A DNA stretch of 64,000 nucleotides from Fennellomyces sp. T-0311 (Eukaryota; Mucoromycota; Mucoromycetes; Mucorales; Lichtheimiaceae). The notes under the pieces were generated by a model. The model searched no databases and was not told the origin of the DNA. It worked only from the letters and a program-made list of their open reading frames with translations. The translations under genes were made by a program, and so were the position numbers. The stretch spans positions 186,001-250,000 of the forward strand of contig JALLLT010000051.1 of the NCBI GenBank assembly GCA_025266875.1, read 5' to 3'. This document shows, in pieces, positions 24,001 to 37,885 of the stretch; position 1 is the stretch's first letter, and each line of letters begins with the position of its first letter.

Positions 24001-26549
24001 GTCAACAATCGTAGTGGTGGCCATAGAGTTCCGAATGGAATCTTTAGATGACCCATCATCGTCGTCGCCTGCAATAGTAGCTCGGCTTACCGGCCGTGAA
24101 CGCCGCGAATTTCGAATCCTTGAAATGTCGCCATACAATTTGTCCAACTCGTCGTCCTTGAGTCCATGGATCGTGGCCTCACTCGCGTAGTAGTTGCGAC
24201 CGCTTTCCAATTTGGCATAATTGATGTCGCCTGGTTCGGAATACAGGGTATTGGTGTCCCCCACAGGTGTTGATGGCCACGGTTGCTCGTCGAGAACGAT
24301 ACCCGGCGTAGGTGGGCCACCGTTGGTATTGCTACTGCTGCCTGCGCTGCATAGGATCATTGACTTTTGACGATCACGCTCCCGTCGCACTTCTTCGGGA
24401 TGATTGAAGCGGAACAGATGGTAATCGCCGAGAATAATTCGATAACCGCTCTTGAGTCGCCGTGGTTCGGAAATACGCATGCCATTCACCATGGTCAACG
24501 AGCCTTCGTGAGGATGCAAGGTGACGGTCCCATTGTCATTGTCAAACACGCAATGTTCGTCCTGGATATTGCTGCCCGAAAGACGCACTTCAGCAGGAGC
24601 CTCGCTGTTTTCTTTGCCGACGCGGGTTTTGCCTGGTTTGAGCTGATACACCAAACATTCGGACATCAAGGGATCTTCGCTGAGATTGACCAAATGAGGC
24701 ATTTTCTTTGGCGTGTAAACACCCACGTTGTTCTTGTAGACGGTGATACCGAGATCTTCGAGGGCGCGTTCGCGTTCTTTCTGGATCTCCTCGGTCTTTT
24801 TCATCTTGTCTTCCCAAGTCTCGTTGAGATTGGCCAACAGCTTTTCGGAAGACTGCAACTGTTCGACGATTTCTTTCTTTGTCATCTTTTTGACAGCACC
24901 GGTGGCATCGGTAATCTCAATCTCTTGGGATGCATTTTCCATGTTGGATATCAAGGCTGCAGCAGCACCGTTGGACTTGGTACGCTCACTGCTCTTGCTT
25001 GCCGTACTGCCACTGCCCTTGTACGAGCTCTGGGCTGCCAGCTGTTCGACAACTTCAGGTGCGTAGACATGGAGACGGTTGCGAAGCAATTCAAGTTCTT
25101 CTTTGAGTTCGCGAATAATCTTGGCATTGGGATCTTCGTTGACGACGGCCTTGTTCTTGATCTTCTTGGCTTGATCTGCGTATCGAAGCGTGCTCAGTGT
25201 TTCGTCGTAATCCGCGGGTGAGATGGCTGCAACCATGGCTGTTTTCGAGTTTCCACCCAGTGAATCTTTGAGCAACCATGTCAAGACCTACACATTCACT
25301 GTTGAATAAACATTGTCTTGAGAGAGAGAAAGAGAGATGTGTTACCGAATCACGATAAGGAATAAACACTTCTTTGGCTTTTTTGCCTTTCTTTGGCGCT
25401 TCTTGCATGGACTGTTCGGCCAGACCGGCGATGACTTTACCGAGGGTTGTCAGTGATCGATTGATATTGGCACCTTCTTTGAGACGGGCACCGGTGGCAC
25501 CTGTGCTATTGGCTCGTTCACTTCCGGCCAAATCGACAAGACTGATGCGGGCCACTTTCTCTGTCTCTAGATTGGTCACTTCATCTTTGCGTTTCTGGGT
25601 GAGGATCAAGGTAAAAACGCCATGCGAACGGGAGGATGTTGCGTTCATGTTGGTCGCAGCTACCGTTCGTGCCTTTAGATGGGGTTGATTAGGAAAAGAA
25701 GAAGTAAAAACAAAACAAAACAAAAAGCACGGTGTGGCTAACCTTGTTTCCTTCATCCATAAGCTGGTTAATGTCATCAAACGAGTTGACGGCCATCTTG
25801 GAAAGATCTTCGACGTATGGACCGAGACTGGGATGTTCACGGACCTTGAGGTTGGATTTGTTCTTGGGGTTGAGCAAGTCGCGCACTTTTTCGTTGTAGA
25901 TTTCAATGTAGGACACTTCGACTCGACACGTTGTTCGCTCGTCTTTGATGGCGTTGATGCGATTGAACAGTTCAGAACATGTGCGGGGCGTGATGCCTTT
26001 ATCTTCGCCGTAACCCATCTACACACGTTTTATCTGAGTAACTTGCATTTCGTGCGAAAGCGATCTGACACACGTTACCATCGAATACGACTTTCCCGAG
26101 CCGGTCTGGCCATCTATACAACAGAGCGTGTTACCGGGAGGGAGGGCTTTGATGGCCGGTGCGGGCGAGACACAACTTACAAGCAAAAATACAACAATTG
26201 TAGCCATCAAAGGCGTGGTCCAACAAATCTGCACCCAAATCATTGAACACCTGCTCCTGATCGGCATAAGACGGGTCCGATTTGTCCGCTGACCAGTATG
26301 ATTTGTCAAACGTGAACGCTTTCACATCGTCCTGCGTCCCCGTTTTCAACTCGTCTGGTTTCGTGATGATCGTCTGGTTGCCGTCCATTCGAATCAAGCA
26401 CGTGGCGCCTCGTGCTAGTTCTGCAGACACATGTTTGTTCGTTTAGCCTTTTTTTTTCATGGAACCAAAAAAAAAAACGCCCAGTTTCGGTTACCTCGCG
26501 AATTCAGCGGACGACATCGTACGACGACTTTAATGTTGCCTCCACTCAT
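21078..26549 (-). CDS. Kinesin-3 (Unc104/KIF1A-like) with FHA and PH domains
   Basis: Plus-end-directed microtubule motor for vesicles and endosomes. Ten exons: 26549-26495, 26420-26181, 26113-26079, 26018-25743, 25672-25346, 25287-21799, 21745-21588, 21533-21447, 21382-21274 and 21218-21078; all phases agree and give 1638 residues. Motor domain 1 to about 360 has P-loop G100-Q-T-G-S-G-K-S, switch I N212-A-T-S-S-R-S-H, switch II D249-L-A-G-S-E and a lysine-rich loop K-K-G-K-K-A-K near 300 typical of kinesin-3. An FHA domain lies at about 505-610, KIF1-type central regions follow, a polyQ run sits near 1490, and a lipid-binding PH domain occupies the last about 105 residues. Length and domain order match the family. 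The start [14 protein letters not shown] was chosen as the first residue before the motor. Confidence 0.95.
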
Positions 26550-28092
26550 GCTGAGCGTATTTTGCAGATGACGTTTGTGTTATACAATATATGTACGATG
26601 TTTTCAAGAGAAAGGGAATCACTCAAATAATAAATATACAAAATGATGAAGTTTTGGATCGTTCCTTTTCCGCTTTGTTTTTTCCTTAATGTCACAATTG
26701 TATAATAAAGCTTTACAAGAAAAACAGGGAAAATGTGTGTGTGTGTGTGTGTGTGTAAGTGTGTATGGAGGGTTTAAGAGAGTGGGCTTTCCAACCGGAA
26801 AAAGAGCGCAAGGAGCTCCAAAAATACCGGCGTTCTTTTTTATGAACCTGGCTCTTGCCACTCAGAAAACTTATCTCACGAATCGTTTCAACATGTGCTC
26901 CATTGGACATTGTTGGGCCCGCCCACCATTATTGTCCAACCCCCTCATTTTATACTTTATATTAAAGCATTTCATACCGCCACAGGCGCTCTTGGTTTTC
27001 CGTTCCTGAAATGAAAACCATGGCAACAAGTATATATCCTTGTGCGACATTGCATATGCAACCCTGCGTCCGGTCTGTGGCTATAACGGCTGCTGTAGCG
27101 ATGCCGTGTGTGCCGCAGCCTAGAGGTGTTTCCTGCGATGTTAAAGAATCAGGAAGAACGAATCCACGTTATTATTTTTCCTGCGCTACCCTTCAGCCAA
27201 GCTCCGACAACGTCTTTTTTTTAATACAATGCGGAAAGGTGATGCCCATCGACCAAGACGGACAATGGCTCCCGGAGGAGAAGACAGGGGCACCACGGGG
27301 GCCGATGGATTCTTGCGCACAGAATATACAGGTTTGGTCAGCTGTACGCTTATAGAAAGTGGTCTACTTACCCAGGGGCACACGATGGTTTACTTTTTGC
27401 CAATGGATTATGCTCGGATCAAAGGTTTTGCCGCTACTCACACACTGACATTTTTCCGGCGATGCGTGTTTGTACAAGAGATACGAACGATAGAGGGACT
27501 TCCTACAGTTTTTCTGGTGAGCGAAGATTTGCTCCAAGTGAATGGATCCGTGTGCGAAGTGATATTGTTACGTGGTGGCCATGAGATTGATCGGTAGCGT
27601 AACTCTCACTCGGCCATTGTTTTACTTGACACTGCGAAAGGTTTTTCTTTTATCTTTTGGTTGTCGTTGCACCCTGTATTGGGTTTCTCTAATACGCCCG
27701 AACTATCGTTCAAAGCCAGTCTTGGCATCGGATGCCGCAGTAAAGTCTACCAACGTAATTCGATTTTTTCTTATCAGGCTACGTGTTCGTGCACGTTTAT
27801 ACCAGAAGGTGTGCAGCAGTTCCATGGACGATGTGGCGGAAAACAAGATGACGAAGCGGACGGGTGTGGGTAAAAGGTGCAAAATGCATTAGCTAATAAA
27901 ATATGCCACTAGAGACATCATGCAAGATGAAGTGTCGCAGCACCTCAAAACGAAGAATCGTGTCATTCTGCTCCCACGTGGGACATGAGTGCAAGTCATA
28001 CCATCTTAATTGTTCCTGAAATAGGTTGAAGGGTATTTATATTTGCTTGTGAAACATTGGGTAAAAAAGAAAGAAAGTGAATGCGTATGTGA
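26550..28092. other. Intergenic region with GT repeat and a doubtful plus-strand gene
   Basis: Contains a (GT)n tract (about 26733-26757) just upstream of the kinesin start and a set of open frames at 27011-27873, described separately. No RNA gene seen. Confidence 0.45.
27011..27873 (+). CDS. Hypothetical Cys-rich protein, doubtful exons
   Basis: Three overlapping open frames (27011-27355, 27229-27597, 27661-27873) have fairly coding-like composition and could be exons of one gene, with GT-AG candidates near 27330 and 27518. Both the first and last frames are Cys-rich. I recognise no domain and could not settle a single spliced frame. The opposite strand is also partly open (27186-27383). 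Confidence 0.25.
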
Positions 28093-30485
28093 CTAAGAAG
28101 AATCATTGCTATCCGATGATGCAATGGAGACACTGCTGCTGCTGCTGTTGGTATTAAAGTTAAACAAGGAGCGGTCACTTCCGAGCCACGAGATCTTTGA
28201 ACCATCAAACATGCCACCGTGCGCCTTGTCCAACTTGTCAAACTTGTGTGGATCAAAGTCTTCCAAGGCCGTAGGACCATTCTCATTCACAAACGCGGTA
28301 ATGTCATCCGATAAACGTTCACGCATGCTGCGAAGATGGGATGCGGCATTTGGATTAAACGTTGCAAGAAGTAATGGATCCAACGATCTGTATCAAAAGG
28401 AAAACTGTTAGTAAGCAACATAAAAAGTATATGCATTGCGTGATTATTTTTTCTTTTACTTGTACAGATCGACGCCCGTTTCCATTAATCGAATACCAAC
28501 GTAATGCAGGACGGGCTGAATGATCCAACTCGCAACGGACCAACCCAACACCCGGTTCAAACTCATTTGCGGATATTGCGTAGAGTAGAGATAACAGAAC
28601 AATAGGAACGAATAGAACCAGTATACCACAGGAGCAAAGATGGCAACGACCAGCACTTTCCACGTGGCAAGAACATCGCGCGCGGCAATCTTGACGTTTG
28701 ATCCCGCCAATGCCTCTGTTTCGAAAGTGTCAATAATAATAACAACATGAAGATGAAAGCAGATGCTTATCACAAGCCATCTTACCTTTCTGTTTCTTTT
28801 GGCTGATGGTGGAGACCAATAGGAGGATAGGCAAGTTGAGCAATAGACTGTGTGCATGTGTGAGCATCCTGTACGACTGGGCGCTTACAACCGAACCTAC
28901 GCTGGGAAGCCGACAAGAGCAAGGCCAAGCAAACGGGTAATCCGGGAAAGCAGAAGAGGAGCAGCGGAAATAGGGGTTGTTTTGGTACGTTCGACCTGGT
29001 GATCCCGCAGACCAAAATATTTGAGCGTGTTATTGTACGCTTGAATCTTGCGAGCCAATTCAATCAACCGCGGGTCTTTTTCAAAGTGCTTGTAGCCGAG
29101 AAGGAAACGGCGGTTGAGCTCGACGACCTGGTCCAATCGAAGCTTGTGTTCGGCAACGGGGCGATACAAACGGCGGGCTGCAGCAATGATCTAATTTTTC
29201 CGGGTAAATTGATGGGCTCTTTTTTTAATTTTCATGTGTCAGTGCGCTTATTTGACAGATTACCATAAGCGTATCATAGTTCGGCGCATTCACGGTGACA
29301 CTTTTCAGGCCCTCATGGCCCGCTTCCAAAAGTGCGGCAATGGCCTCGCGCTTGGCAGGTCCTCCTTGTTTATACGATTCGACCCACTCGCGCTCGACCG
29401 TGATTGGAGCACCGTAGGAAATGACGGCGCGTGATCGGAACTTGTGCGGATGGAAATAGTTCAGACCTGCAATGCCTTGTTAAAAGGAGAGATGGAAACC
29501 TGGCAACAGCCCATGCAACTTACCCACAGGGACAATCTAAGAACACGTCAGCACGAAGGGTGTATAGTACATCGAATAGTATTATTACCTTGACTGAAAT
29601 GTCCGCGTGCTCTGCCATAGCACCTAATGCCATGATGGCAAATCCAGCTATTATTATTATTATTATTAAAAAAACACATGTTAGTTGTGGCACCTTGGTG
29701 CAATTTTACGTAAACATATTACCTTTGAGTGGAAGCATTTGTGAGCGATCATGACTACCGCCTTCGGGAAAAATCACTATGGAACCGGACTCTGCCAGAC
29801 GCTTATGGACTTGATCATACAACGTTTTTTGATCGACATGTGGAATGATTTTGTACGGAATGTCTTCTGACACGAGGTCGGTGAGAGGCTTCTTCAACAC
29901 GAGCTCCGTATCTGAAACAACCTCGGCTACTTGTATCTGCACAGTTTTGCTCAGAAAGATCAAGTCGCGTGATCCCACTTGTTGCAGGAAGGCGGTGTCC
30001 GTGCCAATAAGGCGTGATCCGTCTTGGGATGATCGGATCGTGCCTTGGCCTTTCGAGGCCAGATCTTGAGGACGTATAACAGGAACTATGTCCCTCCGTT
30101 TAAACATACTTCATTGAGAAAGAAGAAAACGCGTGAAATCCTTACTGGCTTTGAGTAACGTGGCTACTTGGCCAATCACTTTTTTCTTGAACGACGACTT
30201 GGCCATGAGAGGAGCAAATCGTCGAGGATTCGAAATAAGCACCATGCCCTTTGGGAGAGAAAATAAAAATATAAACGAAAGCACAATGGAGCGAATGAAC
30301 CCTTATTTGCTGAGAAAAAAAGTGCTTACGGGATCGACAAACTGATTGGCATGAGGACCGACAATGAAAATGACGGGATCTTTTTCCGGTACTTGAGAGG
30401 CGCCAGTGGTACGGATCTCTCGAAAGAAAATGGCGGTTGCTACCTTAAAGGCAGCCTTGATAGCATCGTAGGCGACGGCATCCAT
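28093..30485 (-). CDS. Glycerol-3-phosphate/DHAP acyltransferase (Gpt2/Sct1 type)
   Basis: ER membrane enzyme of the first step of glycerolipid synthesis, acylating glycerol-3-phosphate (and probably dihydroxyacetone phosphate). Ten exons: 30485-30330, 30248-30146, 30085-29723, 29647-29589, 29536-29524, 29466-29264, 29190-28901, 28847-28786, 28715-28460, 28387-28093; 599 residues, every phase checked. The fifth exon is just 13 bases (I-V-P-V-G). The acyltransferase blocks are G-P-H-A-N-Q-F-V-D near residue 45, F-P-E-G-G-S-H-D in exon 3 and V-P-V-G-L-N-Y. Two hydrophobic regions in the second half (around exons 8 and 9) should anchor the protein, followed by a Ser-rich tail. A possible M-F-K-R-R start upstream of exon 3 is intronic; using it would break the frame. 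Confidence 0.92.
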
Positions 30486-30760
30486 TGAAACGGTGTGAAA
30501 AGCAGAAAGGGAGGAGAAAGGGAGAGAAGTGGGTGATGATATTTCACATGGTGTACATGCATTTTTATATACCGGACAACAATGCCCGCTCGTGTGTCAA
30601 GGCTCTTTTGCAAGCAGGCTTGTGTAACGCTGTCGAGAGGCCCAGACACAACACATACTCGTCGGTGCGACTCCGCTTTTCAGCTTTCTCTTTTTTTTTT
30701 TTTCAACACTTGACCCGGAGACGGTTTCTTAATCTCTCTTACAACTCCATCCTTTACACC

Positions 30761-32852
<2,092 letters not shown>

Positions 32853-33045
32853 AAAAAAGCAAAAAAAAGAAACAAAAAAAGAAACAAAACTGTAAAAGAC
32901 AAACCTTACCGATCATCCTCTCCTTATGACAAAAACAAATCCACATATTTGGTCATTTTCGGTCGATAATGTTTACACGACAATCCCTCTCCCCCTCTTT
33001 TTTTATCCCTTTCTCTATTTTACCACAGTCTTTTTTTTCTTACCA

Positions 33046-35255
33046 ATGAACGAACGATGGGCTAGTCCATATTGGCTGGCATCCATGCAAGCACAACTTC
33101 CTCAACCGGTCCCTTCCCAGTCTTTGCCAACTACCTTGATGGACTATTACTACCCAAACACCGACCATGTTTCAAATAGAACTAGGAAACAAAAAAGCCC
33201 TCATTCACGGCGATCGTCTCATCCAATGCCATTACCTCCTTCCATTCCACAGCAGCAGAAAATCAAACGCAAGCCCGTCCCGCCCGTGGCTGCTCACCCT
33301 ATCCATATCGTCAACAATGAAGACGACCAACCAGACCCCATAACCAGACCATCGCATCCTCTCAAGTCTTTGCAGAATCAGCAAATCGTGCTACGTTCAC
33401 CTCTTTCCGTATCATCCACATCCAGCTTATTTGAACTCTCCTCGCCCTCTTCCGTATCGTCCACATCCAGCTATTACAAACGGCAGTCGCTGCCGCCGGA
33501 AAACGTCTCTCGTCAACAGTTCAAACCACACAAACTCAATCGCATTCATTCTGCGCGACCTGAACAAGACGATGATTCGTCGTCGGAAGAAGAGCAACCG
33601 TCGCCGGACAGTGTGCCCACGTTTTGGAACCCTCGGCCCGGGGCAGACATTGGAGCACCTTTGCGACGAACCTTTTCACGCAAAATCAAAGGGTTATTGC
33701 ACCCACATAAGCTTCGAATTGAAGGGGCGGCCAAAGATCAACATGCAGCCAATCGAATATGGAGTGTGGAACGAGCAAAAACACCTCCTCCACTCATCAC
33801 CGAACCTAAATTATTGAACCCGTTTCGTATCCTAAGGTAATACATACACAGATGTTCATTCCATGTAAAAAGTATGAGAGGACAACAAAAAGTAACGAAA
33901 ACAATTTCAGCAATACGCTGCCCGTTGCTGATCAAATCTCTCTCAACTTTGAACAACAAGATTTTGCACAAATCGATACCTATACCTCCAACGTGGATCA
34001 ACGTGGACCCATGCTGACGCCCACCTTGCTGGCACAAAAGTTCTTGGCAAGACCTTACCGTCGTGACTTGTACAAAATCCGATCCATCTTTGTATGGATT
34101 GTCCAGAATATCATGACTGATTCCAGTTTACCGGACAACCAAGTATCACCTGACACGGTCCTTGCACAACGTACCTGCTCAGCACCTTTAGCCGTTGCCA
34201 ATCTATTCGTTGCTATGGCGAATGCAATTGATCTCGAAGCTCAAGTTGTGTTCGGATATCTGCGCGGGCAAAAAGATAGCATGCCCCCCGATGGTATACT
34301 TGTCGAGAACCACGCATGGTGTGCAGGTAAAAAAAAATACACAGCAGAAAAAAATAATCATACATGACTGACGAAAAAAAAAGTCAAAGTCCAAGGCGAA
34401 TATCGATTTGTTGATTGTTGGTTGGCATCCCCGTACTACCATGCCAACCAAAATACGATGGAAACACATTGGTTTCTTAGCAGCCCATTGGATATGATAT
34501 ACACGCATTTCCCGAGCAACGCGGCGGATCAATATCTCGAACCACCCGTCAGCATCAACACATTTTTTGCTTTACCGTCCGTCTGTATTCCATTTTTCCG
34601 ACACCGCATCAACGTAATAAACTACGATCCGAGTGACGACATGATGAATCATATCACGCTTCAAGTGGGTTCAGATATCGCATGCTACGCTGAAGTGGAA
34701 ACACGAACACAGCACGAATCCAATCGCACAACACTACATCGAACGCGAGGGTTGGCGCAATGTTTGGGTGATGGCAACAACAGAATATGTAAAATCAAGG
34801 CAGCATTACCGGTAGATCAATGGATGGGTTGGCTCAAGATATACGCAGGACCACGAGCGACACCGCAACATGGTCAACAGGAGAAGCTGAATTCCAACCA
34901 CTATCCGCTGGCACTGTGTTTCCGGCTCACCCGACAAACCCAACAAAAAGACCAACGACCGTTTGACTTTGTACAACTCCACCTGTGCCAATACGAATTC
35001 TACATCCAAGAACCTCAATGTCACCAGCTGTACCCGTTGCAACGATACAACTTTTCAGTCAAGAGCAATCACACGCATCATAAACTGGCTGTCCGTAGTC
35101 CGAATGGACGATTGTACAAACTCACATATTATCCACATGACCATACCTACGACGGCACACTCACCGTCAGCGAGGTGGGTCAATGGTCGTTGGTTTGTTT
35201 GCTCCATCATGCTGGTGGCCTGTACATTGTTGCCAGTTGGGAGTGCAAGGCTTAG
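33046..35255 (+). CDS. Cyk3-like protein with transglutaminase-like core
   Basis: Three exons, 33046-33836, 33911-34326 and 34384-35255, give 692 residues. The N-terminal about 260 residues are disordered, Ser/Pro-rich and basic. Residues about 300-430 form a transglutaminase/KY-type papain fold with C353 (R-T-C-S-A-P-L), H398 (E-N-H-A-W) and D413 (F-V-D-C-W), so the triad is intact. The rest resembles the C-terminal half of fungal Cyk3, a bud-neck/septum protein of cytokinesis. The SH3 domain of yeast Cyk3 is not seen, so this could be a shortened Cyk3 or another KY-peptidase-like protein. I start at 33046 (ACCAATGAA context) rather than an in-frame ATG 120 bases upstream in T-rich leader-like sequence. 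Confidence 0.75.
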
Positions 35256-35322
35256 ATCACTCCTCTCGTTCGTTATATAATATATTACTCTTTTTATTTA
35301 TTTATTTATTTATTACGAATTA

Positions 35323-36139
35323 CTATGGTCGGTTCTTTGCTGCCTGTTCACGAACGCGTCGCTCGTACTCCGTCTTGTCCTTTCTATCATCTTGGTCAGA
35401 AACGCGAGAACCGCAACACGTTGCTTGCTTTCTTACCTAAACAGCATATATGCTTCTTGCTGTGCAGGACTTTCCGGATTGGGATCATTCAACAGGTCTT
35501 GTATTCCCAGGAGGATCTGGATTCCTTCTTTAGCGGCGTGTTTGCTAAGCCCAAAGAAAAAAAAAAGGGACACTCACCTGCTTCAAGGTAATTGCTGGCT
35601 TCCAACCTTCATCCTCGTTCAGAATTGAGAGACATACGGTCCCAGACGGATACACATTAGGGTGAAAAAGAGGTGGAGTAAACTTGCCTGTCATGCTACA
35701 TAAGTCTCCATAACCCTATCCTTTTCCATAAACATCTTACATTTCGGTGGTTTGCTTGGATATTCTGCTCCAAAGTTAGTATTTTCTCTTTGCCATTGCA
35801 GAAAAGTATGTCGTTTTTTTTTTACCTTCAGGGAATGTCATTGTGATCTTGTATACACCTTGCTCCCACGGGGTCTATTCATACGTGTTCACCACCATTG
35901 CAACCCAAAACACAACAATCCAAGAAACTTACGCCTTCTTTTCCCGGAATGCCACACGTCCATTGCATTAAGTCTAATGTACTATCGGGAAGCTTGCCAG
36001 GTCGTGCCCAAAAACCCTGTCAAAAAAGAAAAACGTAAGACCAAGCAATTGAATTGTTGATAACGCTTACATGAGGGTGATCTTTCCGCCATGATTTGCG
36101 CTCTTCCATTAAACGACCGCGTGCAATCCCTGAACTCAT
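35323..36139 (-). CDS. UBC9: SUMO-conjugating enzyme E2 (Ubc9)
   Basis: Carries SUMO as a thioester and transfers it to target lysines. Seven small exons on the minus strand: 36139-36071, 36016-35933, 35874-35826, 35764-35741, 35687-35578, 35516-35437 and 35383-35323. They join to 158 residues, the normal Ubc9 length. The start [10 protein letters not shown], the [13 protein letters not shown] segment with catalytic C94, and the end K-N-R-P are all diagnostic. No exon is long enough to stand out as an open frame, so the gene is easily missed. One exon has only 24 bases. Confidence 0.95.
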
Positions 36140-36776
36140 ATTTTCTTTTTCTGATTGGCTTGCTTCTGATCAACAGAAAAAAAGAAAGAGTTCCCAGCGT
36201 TCGTCCTTGCGAATTTAATCTGCCTCTTTCGCAACCTACAAAGGTCCGCCGTCCGTTGTCAAGTGCGCACAATAGTGCCACTTGTGGAATTACTATTCTG
36301 GATACCGTCTATTTGACGGACCACCATCTGGTAATGCAGTATTTACTCATAGCGTCCGAGGATATATACGCACATGCGAGCGCCATCTCGCGGATGCATG
36401 GTCGATGATGCCGCCGGAGTGTATCCGTTTGGCATTGGGCTTTACTTGACGCATGGAGCTACGCGCGATGATACTGAGGCACACGTAGGCGTCGAAACAG
36501 TGCCAGCAATATTTACTTGAATGCAGTTCCGATGATGCGTTGGACTGGCGTGCATGCGCATCCTTGCAACGCGGCGAATGCTCGGATGGATCCGATAAAA
36601 AGATCGCCCGTCCGGCCTAATACACCCCAACACCTTTTTCACTGGATGCCCAAGACCGATTCCCTCCCCTCCCCCGCAACCCCATCCCGCCACAGGCCAT
36701 TGTTAGGGCAGCAAAAACGAGTTTATACATGACATGAACGGTGAGAATGATATACGTCAATATACAAAAGGCCTCC
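36140..36776. other. Intergenic region
   Basis: Between the head of UBC9 and the tail of MPC2. Carries GC-rich patches but no gene or repeat that I can support. Confidence 0.45.
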
Positions 36777-37327
36777 TTAAGCCTTGACAGCCTGTGCTTG
36801 TTCTTCAGCCTGCTTCTGCTTGTACTCATCGGACATACGATACCTTTTTTTTTTTGCAATAGATCATCAGTATTCCCATAACGTGCCCCGTGCCAAACTT
36901 ACTTGAAGATTCTGGCGACCTGCAGCAGACCAGTACTGGCAACAAACACATTGACAGTGCCCAAGGAGTAGTTCTTTGGAATAATCACCATGGAGTAGCG
37001 TGTCCAGATAAGACCCGTGGCGACCAACGCTTTTATTTTCATACACGTGCAACCATTAAGCATTTCGACCACATACACTCGAATGGATTTACTTACACAG
37101 GTTTTGACTCAAACTCAACTTGTCGGCAGGACGCTGAAGATCGCTGAGACCGGCAAAAACCAATGCCTGCATTTACACAGAAAATGTCAGCCCTTTTCTC
37201 AAACGAACAGGCAAAAAAAAAGGCATACCCATTTCATAGCTGGTGCCCAGAAATGAATGGTCTTTGGACCTGCAGGCGAGTTAATGAATTTCTGGATAGC
37301 GGATTGCGAAGCTGCCGAGGTCGCCAT
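36777..37327 (-). CDS. MPC2: Mitochondrial pyruvate carrier subunit (MPC2-like)
   Basis: Inner-membrane subunit that, with Mpc1, imports pyruvate into the mitochondrial matrix. Four exons, 37327-37229, 37166-37097, 37029-36903 and 36843-36777, encode 120 residues. The conserved blocks are F-W-A-P-x-x-K-W near residue 27, G-L-S-D-L-Q-R-P, S-L-x-Q-N-L, A-T-G-x-I-W-T-R-Y-S and I-P-K-N-Y-S-L, which match MPC2/MPC3 better than MPC1. Length fits the family (about 110-130). The last residues are a Gln/Glu/Ala-rich tail. Confidence 0.93.
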
Positions 37328-37517
37328 GGTTTATATGTTAAAATCTATGGAAAAGACGGGAAGGCCTGGGTAACCAGGATATTCACACCGTTAAAAACAC
37401 ACTTTTTGCGCGGAGCAGATCGGATGAAAGTGGGTCCGTTTGAGGCACCGAACGTTTATTCAACGGATTTTTAGATATGTACATGTTCAACGTGGTTTGG
37501 GGTCGTGCAAGCGTATT

Positions 37518-37885
37518 TCATCGCTCATAATTAGCATTGTACGTCTCTGAACAACGTGGAGGAGTATTTGGTCGCCTACTTTGTCGGCGAAGCAGCGTGG
37601 ATGCACGCTTGGTGGCAAACGAAGGGGCATTACGAAGTCTATCACTGGCCGTTTTCGGTGGTGCACTATCCGGTGAGTAATACACACCATCTCGGTAGCA
37701 TTGCTCGTAGTAATCCTTATCTTTTTTAAGTCATCAGAAAATGCTCTCTCTCTCTCTTTCTGTCTTTCATCCACAAGCTATTTACCCCTGGACTCGTACT
37801 CGGGCAAGAACGCTCGTCGCTTCGTGTACTTTTCAATTCGCCACATTTCGAGGTGGGTTTTCAGCTTTTCGATAAGGCCGACCAT
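37518..37885 (-). CDS. Small basic protein, unknown
   Basis: Two exons, 37885-37786 and 37720-37518, joined by a 65-base phase-1 intron with a CTGAT branch-like site, give 100 residues. The first exon codes for an amphipathic, charged segment (M-V-G-L-I-E-K-L-K-T-H) ending in R-R-A-F-L-P-E-Y, and the second for a Tyr-rich then Arg/Ser/Pro-rich basic tail. No recognised domain, no signal peptide. Spliced structure and composition favour a real gene, and the ORF track alone would miss it because the two exons are in different frames. Could be a nucleic-acid-binding or mitochondrial small protein; I cannot say. Confidence 0.5.

Noticed and set aside
22630..25221. Long plus-strand frames (328 and 284 codons) over the kinesin gene
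   Set aside because: Antisense shadows of the kinesin-3 exon; no motifs of their own.
30085..30107. Short intron ending before M-F-K-R-R in the acyltransferase gene
   Set aside because: It would give a 37-base intron and the wrong phase; the acceptor at 30086 gives a 60-base intron in phase.
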